Origin: Puniceibacterium sp. IMCC21224
GTDB taxonomy: Bacteria > Pseudomonadota > Alphaproteobacteria > Rhodobacterales > Rhodobacteraceae
DNA: 64,000 nucleotides
Direction of reading: 5' to 3'
NCBI RefSeq assembly: GCF_001038505.1
Contig: NZ_LDPY01000001.1
Span: 3,348,001 to 3,412,000 of the forward strand
Shown: piece by piece, positions 26,354 to 35,457 of the stretch
Layout: each line of letters opens with the position of its first letter
Position numbering within the stretch: position 1 is the stretch's first letter
Program-made: the position numbers and the translations under genes
The notes under the pieces: model-generated
What the model saw: only the letters and a program-made list of their open reading frames with translations
What the model was told of the DNA's origin: nothing
Databases searched by the model: none

Positions 26354-27769
26354 ATGAAATATGACACGTTTATCAAGGCAGCCCTACTCGGGCTGACCCT
26401 TAGCGTCGCCCCGGCGGTGCACACGGCACAGGCAGAGACATTGCGCGTGGTGCAATCAGGGACGGAATCATCGCTAAGTGTGCCGATGAACCGCGCTGTG
26501 GTTGTGGAAAGCGAAACGCCCTTTGCAGAACTCAGTATCGCCAACCCGGCGATTGCGGACATCTCCTCGCTATCGGATCGCACGATCTATGTTCTGGGCA
26601 AAGCGCCCGGCACAACGACGCTGACGATCCTTGACGCCAACGGCCAGCTGATCACCAATGTGGATGTCAAGGTCGCGCCGGACGTCACTGAGTTCAAAGA
26701 GCGCCTACGTCAGATCCTTCCACAGGAACGCATCGAGGTGCGGACCGCGAATGACGGGATTGTCCTGTCAGGCACGATCAGTTCAGCGCAGAAATTGCAG
26801 CGCGCCCTGGATCTGGCCGAACGCTATGCACCCGAACGGGTGTCCAACCTGATGAGCGTCGGCGGCGTGCAGCAGGTTATGCTCAAGGTTCGGTTCGCCG
26901 AAATGCAACGATCGGTCTCCAAGGCGCTACGGTCATCCGTATCGCTGGGTGGTTCACTGTTGGGCGGCGATCTGGGCGTGGCGAGCGAAACGGGCACATG
27001 GCTTGACGGGGACAACGGCTTGGGCAGTCCAGTCGCTACGACGGCCGGCACCGAAGGCGCGGTTTTGTTTGGGTTCAATTCCGGCGGACTTGAAGTTGGC
27101 ATTCTGCTTGAGGCGCTCGAGTCCAAGGGCGTGGTTCGTACCCTGGCTGAACCAAACCTCACCGCCCTTTCCGGGCAAGAGGCTAAATTCCTGGCCGGTG
27201 GCGAATATCCTGTGCCAGTCTCACAGGAAGGTGGGCAAATCACCATCGAATTCAAACCTTTCGGTGTTGAATTGAATTTTATTCCGCGCGTTGTCGACGG
27301 CGACCTGATCAACCTAGAATTGACCGCTGCGGTGTCGTCAATCGACGCCAGCAACGGTATCAATCTGGAATCGCTCCGGGTCAACGGCTTCAAACGGCGC
27401 GAAACTTCGACGACAGTCGAGTTAAGAGACGGCGAAAGCTTTGCTGTGGCCGGGCTGTTGCAGGACGATTTCACCGACCTTAACGGACAAGTGCCGTGGC
27501 TGGGGGATATCCCTGTGCTTGGCGCGCTGTTCCGCAGTGCAGATTACCAGCGCGAACAGTCGGAACTTGTCATAATCGTCACGCCGCATCTTGTGACGCC
27601 CACACGTGGCGAGGCACTGGCCCTTCCGACAGACCGGATCAAGCCGCCGTCGGAAAAGGATCTCTTTCTGTTTGGCCGGGTGGCGAACGACACACGCCCG
27701 ACACGCGGTGCCGCGGGAGAGGTTGCCAAACAGGATTTCAACGGGTCCTATGGCTACGTGATGGATTGA
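26354..27769 (+). CDS. cpaC: Tad/Flp pilus secretin CpaC (RcpA)
   Basis: Outer-membrane ring that lets the pilus exit. The 471-residue precursor has a signal (LLGLTLSVAPAVHTAQA), an N-terminal pilus-related domain (VVESETPFAELSIANP), a BON-like segment (VRTANDGIVLSGTISS) and the secretin domain (about 230-425: VRTLAEPNLTALSGQEAKFLAGG, then VPWLGDIPVLGALFRS). The start follows GGAAAGGCAGG; an in-frame ATG seven codons earlier is less likely. Its stop overlaps the next gene (TGATG). Confidence 0.95.
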   Translation: MKYDTFIKAALLGLTLSVAPAVHTAQAETLRVVQSGTESSLSVPMNRAVVVESETPFAELSIANPAIADISSLSDRTIYVLGKAPGTTTLTILDANGQLITNVDVKVAPDVTEFKERLRQILPQERIEVRTANDGIVLSGTISSAQKLQRALDLAERYAPERVSNLMSVGGVQQVMLKVRFAEMQRSVSKALRSSVSLGGSLLGGDLGVASETGTWLDGDNGLGSPVATTAGTEGAVLFGFNSGGLEVGILLEALESKGVVRTLAEPNLTALSGQEAKFLAGGEYPVPVSQEGGQITIEFKPFGVELNFIPRVVDGDLINLELTAAVSSIDASNGINLESLRVNGFKRRETSTTVELRDGESFAVAGLLQDDFTDLNGQVPWLGDIPVLGALFRSADYQREQSELVIIVTPHLVTPTRGEALALPTDRIKPPSEKDLFLFGRVANDTRPTRGAAGEVAKQDFNGSYGYVMD

Positions 27770-28458
27770 TGACGATGCGGGGGCTAAAAGACATGCGGTG
27801 TGCAGTAATTTTGGGATGCATGACGGCCCTTGCAGGCTGCTCCAGCGTCGGGAACGATCCGGTGTATACAGCTTTTTACAGCGAAGCCGGATCGCTTGTC
27901 GATACGGGCAACTTTGGCAACGCCACAATGAACAACTCGATGATCATGTCGGGTGACAAGCAATATACCTACGACCTGTCGCAGCGCTTTGCCAACGAGG
28001 TGCTGTCGACGGTCAACTTTGCCTTCAACAGCGCCGATCTGGATTCCGGGGCCCGTGACACACTGCGCGAACAGGCGCATTGGATCCGGCAATTCCCCGA
28101 AGTGCGTTTCCGGGTCTATGGTCACACTGATGCCGTGGGTTCAAACGGCTATAACAAGAGCCTAGGACTGCGCCGCGCCCGCGCTGTGGTCCAATACCTT
28201 TCAACGCAAGGTATCAGCACCTCACGACTCGAGGCGGTTGTCTCTTATGGTGAAACCCAGCCGTTGATCGTGACCCAGGGCCAGGAACGCCGCAATCGGC
28301 GCACCGTGACCGAAGTGTCAGGCTTTGTCTCTGGCCATCCTTCGGTGATGGACGGAAAATATGCTCAGATCGTCTATCGCGACTATGTTCGCAGTGCCGA
28401 GGCGATCTCGGGTCTGACCGGCGTGGATGGCTCGGGCGGTGGCGCGGCGTCTGAATAA
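27769..28458 (+). CDS. OmpA-family lipoprotein of the tad locus
   Basis: A 229-residue protein with a lipoprotein signal (ILGCMTALAGCSS; lipobox LAGC) and an OmpA/MotB-type peptidoglycan-binding domain at about 85-200 (TVNFAFNSADLDSGARDTL, FRVYGHTDAVGSNGYNKSLGLRRA). It occupies the place where other tad loci have cpaD, and may anchor the secretin to the wall. ATG overlaps the cpaC stop; ATG codons at +2 and +8 are also possible starts. Confidence 0.88.
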   Translation: MTMRGLKDMRCAVILGCMTALAGCSSVGNDPVYTAFYSEAGSLVDTGNFGNATMNNSMIMSGDKQYTYDLSQRFANEVLSTVNFAFNSADLDSGARDTLREQAHWIRQFPEVRFRVYGHTDAVGSNGYNKSLGLRRARAVVQYLSTQGISTSRLEAVVSYGETQPLIVTQGQERRNRRTVTEVSGFVSGHPSVMDGKYAQIVYRDYVRSAEAISGLTGVDGSGGGAASE

Positions 28459-28491
28459 TCGCCCCCACGTCTGACGGGGCCTATGCCATCC

Positions 28492-28513
28492 TGCGGGACC
28501 AGATGGTCCCGCA
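28492..28513 (+). terminator. Hairpin between the OmpA gene and cpaE
   Basis: A perfect nine-base stem TGCGGGACC / GGTCCCGCA with a four-base loop AGAT, without a T run. It lies in a 270-base gap that may also contain an internal promoter for cpaE onward. Confidence 0.5.
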
Positions 28514-28728
28514 AATTCGGCACCATCGCTAGAATGCGATCATCCATAATTACCGTACAATTACGATGTTTCGGCCCTAATGTTGCCTCCTTTTCCCGCC
28601 AAATTGCCCTTGTAAGAGCCGGTGTACGCGATCTGAGTCGCCGTATCGGTTTCGGGCATTGACGGTGGGGGTCGCAAGAATTCGTACCTCCTTCTGTCCG
28701 TGGCCCCAATGAAAAGGACGCGAGGCAT

Positions 28729-30000
28729 ATGACGAGTTCAGAATCGACAGCGGCAGAAGCAGGCACGATTGTGGCATGCACAGTCAGTCGTGAAGTACAG
28801 AATTTCGACCTTTTGATTGAAGATATGGAAACCGTTCTGGGCGAAAACTGGGGCGATCTCGGGTTTGACGAAGCATTGGCATTTCTAGGCCAGCATGATG
28901 CCCAAACCCTTGAGTTTATTGCCATGGCGATCGACGAAATGGACGAAGGCGATCTGAGTCAGCTGATCCAAGTCATCCAGGCCGCCAAAGCGCGCAGCGT
29001 AAAGGTCATTCTGATCGCCGAGGATGTGACCCCTGCATCGCTACATCAACTCCTGCGCTCGGGTGCCGACGAATTTGTCCCCTACCCGCTGCCCGATGGT
29101 GAATTGCAGGCCGCCGTGATCCGGTTGCGCACCCCTCCGCCCAGCCAGTCGCTTGTGCTGGCCAAAGCCGATCCCGAAGACAACACGCGTAGTACTGGCA
29201 CCGGCGTAAAACTGCGCGGTGGTGGTGACGGCGTCCTTATCGCTGTGCAGGGGCTTGCTGGCGGTACGGGCGCGACCACCATGGCCGTCAACATGGCCTG
29301 GGAACTGGCCTCGATCAAAACGGATAATCCGCCGCGGGTCTGCCTGCTGGATCTGGGACTGCAATTCGGTTCGGTTTCAACGTATCTGGACCTCCCACGC
29401 CGTGATGCGGTGCTCGAACTGCTGTCGGATATCGACTCGATGGACGGCGACAGCTTTGGCCAGGCTCTAGTGACCTTTGACGAAAAGCTTCAGGTATTGA
29501 CCTCGCCTGCGGATGTGCTGCCGCTCGATATGCTGGGGCCGGATGATGTGCGCAAGCTGATCAACGTCGCCCGCGAGCATTTCGATTATGTGGTCGTGGA
29601 TATGCCGCCATCCTTTGTGCAATGGTCAGACACCGTTCTGAACCTGGCGCAAGTCTATTTCGCGATGATCGAGCTTGATATGCGGTCGGCGCAGAACGTG
29701 GTGCGAATTAAACGGGCGCTGCAATCCGAAGATCTGCCATTCGAAAAGCTGCGATTTATCCTCAATCGCGCGCCCAAGTTCACCGACCTGCAAGGCAAGA
29801 GCCGGGTTAAGCGTATGGCCGAAAGTCTGGGCATATCGATTGATCTGCAATTCCCGGATGGAGGCCGCGTCGTGACGCAGGCCTGTGATCATGGCCTGCC
29901 GTTGGCCAGCCAGGCGGCCAAAAACCCGCTGCGCAAAGAAATCGCCAAACTGGCGCAATCCCTGCATCAGATCGGCCTGTCCGACGTCGAAGCCGCCTGA
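28729..30000 (+). CDS. cpaE: Pilus assembly protein CpaE (TadZ-like, MinD/ParA superfamily)
   Basis: Localises the tad machine at the cell pole. The 423-residue protein has a receiver-like N-terminal domain (~20-135) and a MinD-type ATPase domain (~165-400) with the loop QGLAGGTGATTMAVN at about 174-188. The canonical catalytic Lys of the Walker loop is absent (GATT in place of GKTT), as is common in CpaE. Followed by LLDLGLQFGSVSTYLDLP and VVVDMPPSF. The gene is 12 bases before cpaF. Confidence 0.93.
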   Translation: MTSSESTAAEAGTIVACTVSREVQNFDLLIEDMETVLGENWGDLGFDEALAFLGQHDAQTLEFIAMAIDEMDEGDLSQLIQVIQAAKARSVKVILIAEDVTPASLHQLLRSGADEFVPYPLPDGELQAAVIRLRTPPPSQSLVLAKADPEDNTRSTGTGVKLRGGGDGVLIAVQGLAGGTGATTMAVNMAWELASIKTDNPPRVCLLDLGLQFGSVSTYLDLPRRDAVLELLSDIDSMDGDSFGQALVTFDEKLQVLTSPADVLPLDMLGPDDVRKLINVAREHFDYVVVDMPPSFVQWSDTVLNLAQVYFAMIELDMRSAQNVVRIKRALQSEDLPFEKLRFILNRAPKFTDLQGKSRVKRMAESLGISIDLQFPDGGRVVTQACDHGLPLASQAAKNPLRKEIAKLAQSLHQIGLSDVEAA

Positions 30001-30012
30001 AGGAGCTGAGCC

Positions 30013-31440
30013 ATGTTTTCGCGCTATAAAAAGACCGAGTCGACCCCGGCCCCAGTACACGCTCCGACCACCACGCTGGAATCGGTCGAGGCCAGCGCCA
30101 TTTCCATGCGCAAGCCAATGCCCAAACGCTCGGCCGAAGTTCCCGCACAGGACAAGGACAAGAAGCGCAAGGAGCGGCTGGGCGATATCAAGCTGGAACT
30201 GCACCGCGCGTTGCTCGACAACCTGAACCTCGCCGCCCTTGATCAGGCAACCGAGCAGGATCTGCGCGACGAAATCAATTCCATCGCCACCGAGACCCTT
30301 CAGGAAAAAGGTCTGGTGCTGAACCGCGATGAACGCAAAACCCTGAATCAAGAGCTGTATGACGAGGTCAAGGGCTTGGGCCCGCTCGAAACTCTGCTTC
30401 AAGACGATACGGTATCGGATATTCTGGTCAACGGCCCGCACCAGATCTTTATCGAACGCAATGGTAAGCTGACGATATCGGACGTTGTATTCAAAGACGA
30501 AAAGCACCTGATGCGGATCATCGACAAGATCGTGTCCGCCGTCGGTCGCCGCGTCGATGAAAGCAACCCCTATGTGGACGCCCGTCTTCAGGACGGATCG
30601 CGTTTCAACGCCATGGTACCGCCGATTGCGGTGGATGGGTCGCTGGTATCGATTCGTAAGTTCAAGAAAGACAAGCTCGGCATTGACGATCTGGTCAAAT
30701 TCGGCGCCTTCACCGAAGAAATGGCGGTCTATCTTCAGGCTGCCGTTGCCTGCCGTCTGAATATCATCGTTTCGGGTGGTACGGGTTCGGGTAAGACGAC
30801 AACGCTGAACGCACTTTCGTCGTTTATCGACGACAGCGAACGCATTCTGACGATCGAGGATACCGCCGAACTTCAACTGCAACAGTCCCATGTCGGCCGG
30901 ATGGAAAGCCGCCCCGCGAACGTCGAAGGCAAGGGCGCGGTAACGCCCCGCGACTGTCTCAAAAACGCCCTGCGGATGCGTCCCGACCGGATCATCGTCG
31001 GCGAAACGCGCGGTGAGGAAGTCATCGACATGCTTCAAGCGATGAACACGGGCCACGACGGATCAATGACCACAATCCACGCCAACTCGGCGCGCGACGG
31101 TGTTTCGCGTCTGGAAAACATGATCGCTATGGCCGGGATTGAAATGCCGCTCAAGGCGATGCGCTCGCAGATTTCGTCGGCTGTGAACCTGATCGTGCAG
31201 GCCAGCCGCCTTCAGGATGGCTCTCGTCGCATGACCTCGATCACCGAAATCACCGGGATGGAGGGCGACGTCATCTCGATGCAAGAGATTTTCCGCTACC
31301 AGCGTGTCGGGCTGACGCCCGAGAACAAGATCATCGGCCATTTCACCGCCACCGGCGTGAGGAGCCACTTTTCGGAACGGTTCAAGATGTGGGGATATGA
31401 CATCCCGGCCTCGATCTACGAGCCGATGGGCAAGGGATAA
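30013..31440 (+). CDS. cpaF: Secretion ATPase CpaF (TadA)
   Basis: Hexameric cytoplasmic ATPase that powers pilus assembly. 475 residues; N-terminal helical domain, then the VirB11/PulE-type core with Walker [16 protein letters not shown] (Lys261), an aspartate-box segment ([16 protein letters not shown]), Walker [20 protein letters not shown] and the His box ([14 protein letters not shown]). Followed by tadB after five bases; GGAGCTGAG precedes the start. Confidence 0.97.
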   Translation: MFSRYKKTESTPAPVHAPTTTLESVEASAISMRKPMPKRSAEVPAQDKDKKRKERLGDIKLELHRALLDNLNLAALDQATEQDLRDEINSIATETLQEKGLVLNRDERKTLNQELYDEVKGLGPLETLLQDDTVSDILVNGPHQIFIERNGKLTISDVVFKDEKHLMRIIDKIVSAVGRRVDESNPYVDARLQDGSRFNAMVPPIAVDGSLVSIRKFKKDKLGIDDLVKFGAFTEEMAVYLQAAVACRLNIIVSGGTGSGKTTTLNALSSFIDDSERILTIEDTAELQLQQSHVGRMESRPANVEGKGAVTPRDCLKNALRMRPDRIIVGETRGEEVIDMLQAMNTGHDGSMTTIHANSARDGVSRLENMIAMAGIEMPLKAMRSQISSAVNLIVQASRLQDGSRRMTSITEITGMEGDVISMQEIFRYQRVGLTPENKIIGHFTATGVRSHFSERFKMWGYDIPASIYEPMGKG

Positions 31441-31445
31441 CAGCC

Positions 31446-32411
31446 ATGTTGACCGCAGAACCAATTATCTACGGGCTTATTTTCCTTGGCGTTTTGGGGA
31501 TGGTCAACGGCATCTATCTGGTCGTCTTTGGCAAGTCGATCAGCCTGAACAGCAAGGTCAACCGCCGTCTTCAGATGCTCGAAAAGGGCAGCCACCGCGA
31601 GGCCGTGCTGGCCACACTCCGCAAGGAGATGGACCAGCATATGAAATCGCGGTCGATTCCGCTCTATTCACTGCTGGCGGACCGGGCGCAAAAGGCGGCG
31701 ATCGCATTCACGCCCAAACAACTCATCATGATGATGGTTGCCGGCGGCGTCCTTGCGTTTCTGGGCCTGACCATCGGCACCGAGGCAACGCTGCCTGTGC
31801 GGGCGGTGATGTCAGTCGTGATGGGCGTGGGCGGCATCTATATGTGGGTCAACGGCAAAGCCAAGAAACGGCTGGCGATGATCGAAGAGCAATTGCCAGA
31901 CGCTGTGGAATTGATGGTGCGCAGCCTGCGCGTCGGGCATCCGTTCTCATCCGCGATCTCAATCGTGTCCAAAGAGCTCAAGGATCCGCTGGCAACCGAA
32001 TTTGGCGTCATCGCGGACGAAAGCACCTATGGCCGCGATATCGGCGAAGCGCTGAAACATATGGCCGAACGCCTGGACATGCAGGATCTACGCTTTCTTG
32101 CGGTCGCCGTGGCGATTCAGCAGCAATCAGGCGGTAACCTGGCCGAGATCCTCGAAGGATTGGCCAAGGTGATCCGCGCCCGTTTCCGTCTGTTTCGCCG
32201 GGTCAAGGCAATCACCGCCGAAGCGCAATGGTCGGGCAAGTTCCTGTCAGGCTTTCCGGTCGGCGCGCTGATCGTCATCCAGGTCACCGATCCGCATTAC
32301 TATGACGACGTTCTGGACCACCCCTGGTTCATCCCCGCCTGCTTTATCGTCGGTATTTTTCTTGTCGCGAACCTTCTCGTGATGCGGGTTCTGGTCAACA
32401 TCAAGGTCTAA
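31446..32411 (+). CDS. tadB: Pilus assembly membrane protein TadB
   Basis: Inner-membrane platform protein with a type II secretion GspF-like domain. 321 residues with hydrophobic segments near the N-terminus (~5-25), at 95-140, and near the C-terminus (~270-315). The GspF region (PDAVELMVRSLRVGHPFSSA, FAVAVAIQQQSGGNLAEIL-type) is at about 155-260. It pairs with TadC to form the platform above CpaF. Confidence 0.95.
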   Translation: MLTAEPIIYGLIFLGVLGMVNGIYLVVFGKSISLNSKVNRRLQMLEKGSHREAVLATLRKEMDQHMKSRSIPLYSLLADRAQKAAIAFTPKQLIMMMVAGGVLAFLGLTIGTEATLPVRAVMSVVMGVGGIYMWVNGKAKKRLAMIEEQLPDAVELMVRSLRVGHPFSSAISIVSKELKDPLATEFGVIADESTYGRDIGEALKHMAERLDMQDLRFLAVAVAIQQQSGGNLAEILEGLAKVIRARFRLFRRVKAITAEAQWSGKFLSGFPVGALIVIQVTDPHYYDDVLDHPWFIPACFIVGIFLVANLLVMRVLVNIKV

Positions 32412-32420
32412 GGTCGCTCC

Positions 32421-33401
32421 ATGGAAACTTTGAACACAATAAACGCGATCATCATCGACGTGCTCGGCCCGGCTGGCCCCCTGATCGTTGTCGGCGGGCT
32501 CGCGCTGTTGCTGATCCTCGGTGCGATTCCGCTTTTGATGACGCAAAAGCCAGATCCGCTGGACAAGCTCAAGCAGAGCACCGGCCGCGAACGCCTGGAT
32601 GCCGAGACCAAGGCGGTTTTGCGTGACACCAGACGCAACGAAAAACTGAACAAATACGCGCAATTCCTCGAACCGCAGGACAAACAGGAATATTCGGCAG
32701 TCAAAATGCGGCTGCTTCAGGCCGGCTATCGGACCAAAGACGCAGTGCGGTTTTTCTATTTTGCGCAATTCGCATTGGGGATTGGCGCGCTGGTCGCCGG
32801 GGTCAGCTATTTCCTGCTGTTCATCGGCAAGGATCAGGCGACAACGCAGCAGACGCTGATGTACTGCCTCGGGCCGGGCGCTGCGGGCTATATGTTCCCG
32901 AAATACTGGATCACCCGCCGGGTCGAGGCCCGCAAAGAAGAGATCGAATCCGGTTTTCCTGACGCGCTGGACATGATGCTGGTCTGCGTCGAGGCTGGCC
33001 AGTCGATGGACCAGGCGATTGTCCGGGTCGGTGGAGAGCTGAAGGCATCTTACCCCAGCCTTGCCGATGAATTCCAGATCGTCAGCCACGAGATGAAGGC
33101 CGGCAAGGACAAGGGACTGGTTCTGGGCGACATGTCAGAGCGTTGCGGCGTGCAGGATGTGTCATCGTTTGTGACCGTTCTGAGCCAGAGCCAGACCTTT
33201 GGTACCTCGATTTCCGACGCGCTTCGGGTTTATGCCGACGAAATGCGTGACAAACGTGTCATGCGTGCCGAAGAAAAGGCAAACAAGTTGCCGACAAAGA
33301 TGACTTTGACCACTATGATGCTGACGGTACCGCCGCTGCTGATCATCCTCGTGGGTCCGTCAGCGGTGGGGATCACCGAGATGGGCAATATCGGAAAGTA
33401 A
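32421..33401 (+). CDS. tadC: Pilus assembly membrane protein TadC
   Basis: Second platform protein, 326 residues. N-terminal transmembrane segment (~12-38), two near 110-165 and one at the C-terminus (TTMMLTVPPLLIILVGPSAVG). The GspF-like segment is PDALDMMLVCVEAGQSMDQAI ending in SDALRVYADEMRDKRVMRAEE. Starts nine bases after tadB and is followed by the first tadD gene after four bases. Confidence 0.95.
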   Translation: METLNTINAIIIDVLGPAGPLIVVGGLALLLILGAIPLLMTQKPDPLDKLKQSTGRERLDAETKAVLRDTRRNEKLNKYAQFLEPQDKQEYSAVKMRLLQAGYRTKDAVRFFYFAQFALGIGALVAGVSYFLLFIGKDQATTQQTLMYCLGPGAAGYMFPKYWITRRVEARKEEIESGFPDALDMMLVCVEAGQSMDQAIVRVGGELKASYPSLADEFQIVSHEMKAGKDKGLVLGDMSERCGVQDVSSFVTVLSQSQTFGTSISDALRVYADEMRDKRVMRAEEKANKLPTKMTLTTMMLTVPPLLIILVGPSAVGITEMGNIGK

Positions 33402-33405
33402 CCAA

Positions 33406-33966
33406 ATGCGCCTGACCCTGTTGGGAAGCGTAATCGCTGTAATCGGATTGGCCGCCTGTTCTTCGGGCGGCTTTTCCGCGTCAAAGGCGCCAACATATGC
33501 CCCCGCCATTGATCCGAGGGCAGAGGCCGTGGACGGGCTGGTGGTTGGCCACAGATTGATGGAGGCCGGGGAGTTCGAGCTTGCGCTTGACGCGTTTACC
33601 CGCGCCGCTGGAGAACATGGCCTGACAGCGGAATTGCTGAGCGCACTGGGCAGTGCCAATCTCGCCCTTGGTCGTCTAGGTCAGTCGGAAAAGCTGCTGC
33701 GCCGCGCGGTCAAGGAGGATCCGGAATGGCCCGAGGCCTGGAACAATCTTGGTGTGGTGCTGATTGAAAAAGGCGAAACAGCCGAGGCTTCGGAAATTTT
33801 CCGCAAGGCTTACGCGCTGGATGATGGCCAAAGTGACTCAATCCGTGACAATTTGCGCTTGGCTCTCGCAAAATTGGATAATTCACTTTATGATGTTGAC
33901 CAAGAACAAGAATATAAATTGGTGCGGCGCGGCAGGGGAACTTTCCTGATCAGCCCGACATCGTGA
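33406..33966 (+). CDS. tadD: TadD-like TPR lipoprotein 1
   Basis: A 186-residue protein with a lipobox (IGLAACSSGG) and TPR repeats (ELALDAFTRAAGEHGLT, LGRLGQSEKLLRRAVKEDP, WPEAWNNLGVVLIEKGETA). TadD lipoproteins assist secretin assembly in the outer membrane. It has a normal start right after tadC. The end is charged (DQEQEYKLVRRGRGTF). Confidence 0.9.
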   Translation: MRLTLLGSVIAVIGLAACSSGGFSASKAPTYAPAIDPRAEAVDGLVVGHRLMEAGEFELALDAFTRAAGEHGLTAELLSALGSANLALGRLGQSEKLLRRAVKEDPEWPEAWNNLGVVLIEKGETAEASEIFRKAYALDDGQSDSIRDNLRLALAKLDNSLYDVDQEQEYKLVRRGRGTFLISPTS

Positions 33967-33995
33967 TGAGGCCCGAGCAGTAAAAGGACGCAAAC

Positions 33996-34847
33996 ATGCG
34001 CCACCCCATCCTTGTTTCCCTCTGCGTGGCGGGGGTTGCCGCGCTGTCCGCCTGCGACAAATCCGGCGGTGCCGAAGCCGCGAAAGCAATGAAAAACGTC
34101 AATGTGGTGGATGAAACCAACCTCAACGACGTGATGCTGACCGTTGCTGACCCGAACGAAGCAGTGACCTATTTCCAGCGCGCCAACGCCGAAGATCCAG
34201 ACCGTATCGACCTGCAGCGCGGCATCGCCCTCTCGTTGATCCGGGCCAAGCGCACAACCGAAGGCGCGCTCGCCTGGGCCAAGGTGACCGAGCATGCCGA
34301 CGCCACCGATGCAGACCGGGTGGAGTTGGCGGATGCGCTGATCCGGTCCAACGAATGGCCCCGCGCCGAAGCGGTACTGAACGCGATCCCACCGACGCAT
34401 GAGACCTTCAAACGCTACCGGCTCGAAGCGATGGTGGCGGATTCCAAGAAGGATTGGAAAAAGGCCGACAGTTTTTATGAGACGGCCGTTGGTCTGACAA
34501 CACAGCCAGCATCGGTACTCAACAACTGGGGCTATTCCAAACTGACGCGCGGCGATTATCCTGAGGCCGAGCGCCTGTTTGTGCAGGCGATCCGACAGGA
34601 CAACAACCTCTTCACCGCCAAGAACAACTTGATTCTGGCGCGTGGCGCACAGGGAAACTATGTGCTGCCGGTGATCCCGATGACCCAGATCGAGCGGGCT
34701 GAACTGCTTCACACACTGGGCTTGTCCGCGATCAAACGTGGCGATATCGAGATTGGCAAAGGCCTGTTCCGCGACGCCATCGAAACCCATCCGCAACATT
34801 TCGAGGCTGCAGTGCGCAGCCTTCAGGCGCTGGAAAGCAGCATCTGA
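33996..34847 (+). CDS. TadD-like TPR lipoprotein 2
   Basis: A 283-residue protein with lipobox (VAALSACDKSG) and several TPR-like repeats (NEAVTYFQRANAEDPDRIDL, KKADSFYETAVGLTTQPAS, LNNWGYSKLTRGDYPEAERL). The second repeat lipoprotein of the locus, differing in sequence from the first; likely partner in secretin or pilus assembly. AAAAGGACG precedes the ATG. Confidence 0.9.
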   Translation: MRHPILVSLCVAGVAALSACDKSGGAEAAKAMKNVNVVDETNLNDVMLTVADPNEAVTYFQRANAEDPDRIDLQRGIALSLIRAKRTTEGALAWAKVTEHADATDADRVELADALIRSNEWPRAEAVLNAIPPTHETFKRYRLEAMVADSKKDWKKADSFYETAVGLTTQPASVLNNWGYSKLTRGDYPEAERLFVQAIRQDNNLFTAKNNLILARGAQGNYVLPVIPMTQIERAELLHTLGLSAIKRGDIEIGKGLFRDAIETHPQHFEAAVRSLQALESSI

Positions 34848-34862
34848 TCAAGAGGTTATCCG

Positions 34863-35360
34863 ATGGAACTTAGCGTCTGGGCCGCGATGATCTTTGTGCC
34901 ATTTGTGGTGCCGGTCTGTCTCTATGTCTGTTACACGGACATGGCCGAAATGAAGATCCGCAACCATGCGGTTCTGGCGCTGTTCGTGATTTTTGCCGTG
35001 CTTGGCCTGATCGCCTTGCCCTTGCAGGATTATCTGTGGCGCTATGCACATCTTGTCGTGATCCTGTTGCTGGGCATCGTCGCCAATGCGGCTGGGATCA
35101 TGGGGGCTGGCGATTCCAAATTCGCCGCCGCGGCCGCGCCCTTCATAGCGTTGGGTGATCTGCGGGTTATGATGGCGCTGTTTGCGGCAACCCTGCTTGC
35201 TGCGTTTGTTGTCCACCGTCTGGCACGGCGCACCGCCGCCCTGCGGCGGCTGGCACCAAATTGGAAAAGCTGGACCGCTGGTGCCAAGTTTCCGATGGGA
35301 CTGGCGCTTGGGGGGACGCTGGCGATTTATCTCTGCCTCGGCCTGGCATTCGGCGCCTGA
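34863..35360 (+). CDS. cpaA: Prepilin peptidase CpaA (TadV)
   Basis: Membrane aspartyl protease of the A24A family that cuts the leader of the Flp pilin. 165 residues with about five hydrophobic helices. The two catalytic aspartates are in CYTDMAEMKIRN (about residue 22) and MGAGDSKFAAA (GxGD, about residue 81). The natural enzyme for the pilin-like proteins upstream, though their cleavage site is non-standard. Confidence 0.93.
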   Translation: MELSVWAAMIFVPFVVPVCLYVCYTDMAEMKIRNHAVLALFVIFAVLGLIALPLQDYLWRYAHLVVILLLGIVANAAGIMGAGDSKFAAAAAPFIALGDLRVMMALFAATLLAAFVVHRLARRTAALRRLAPNWKSWTAGAKFPMGLALGGTLAIYLCLGLAFGA

Positions 35361-35457
35361 TCACTCATGCCCGCCTGCCCCGCAAGGGTCCAGAGCTGGC
35401 CCCGGTGTTGCCACAAATCTGGTGTTTTCTCTGCGTGAATAACCACAGGTTTGCCCG

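Noticed and set aside
28729..30000. Broken ATP-binding loop in cpaE as a sign of a pseudogene
   Set aside because: Loss of the Walker lysine is common in CpaE/TadZ proteins; the rest of the gene is intact.
29626..31056. Minus-strand frame of 476 codons across cpaE/cpaF
   Set aside because: Antisense shadow; cpaF motifs on the plus strand are unambiguous.
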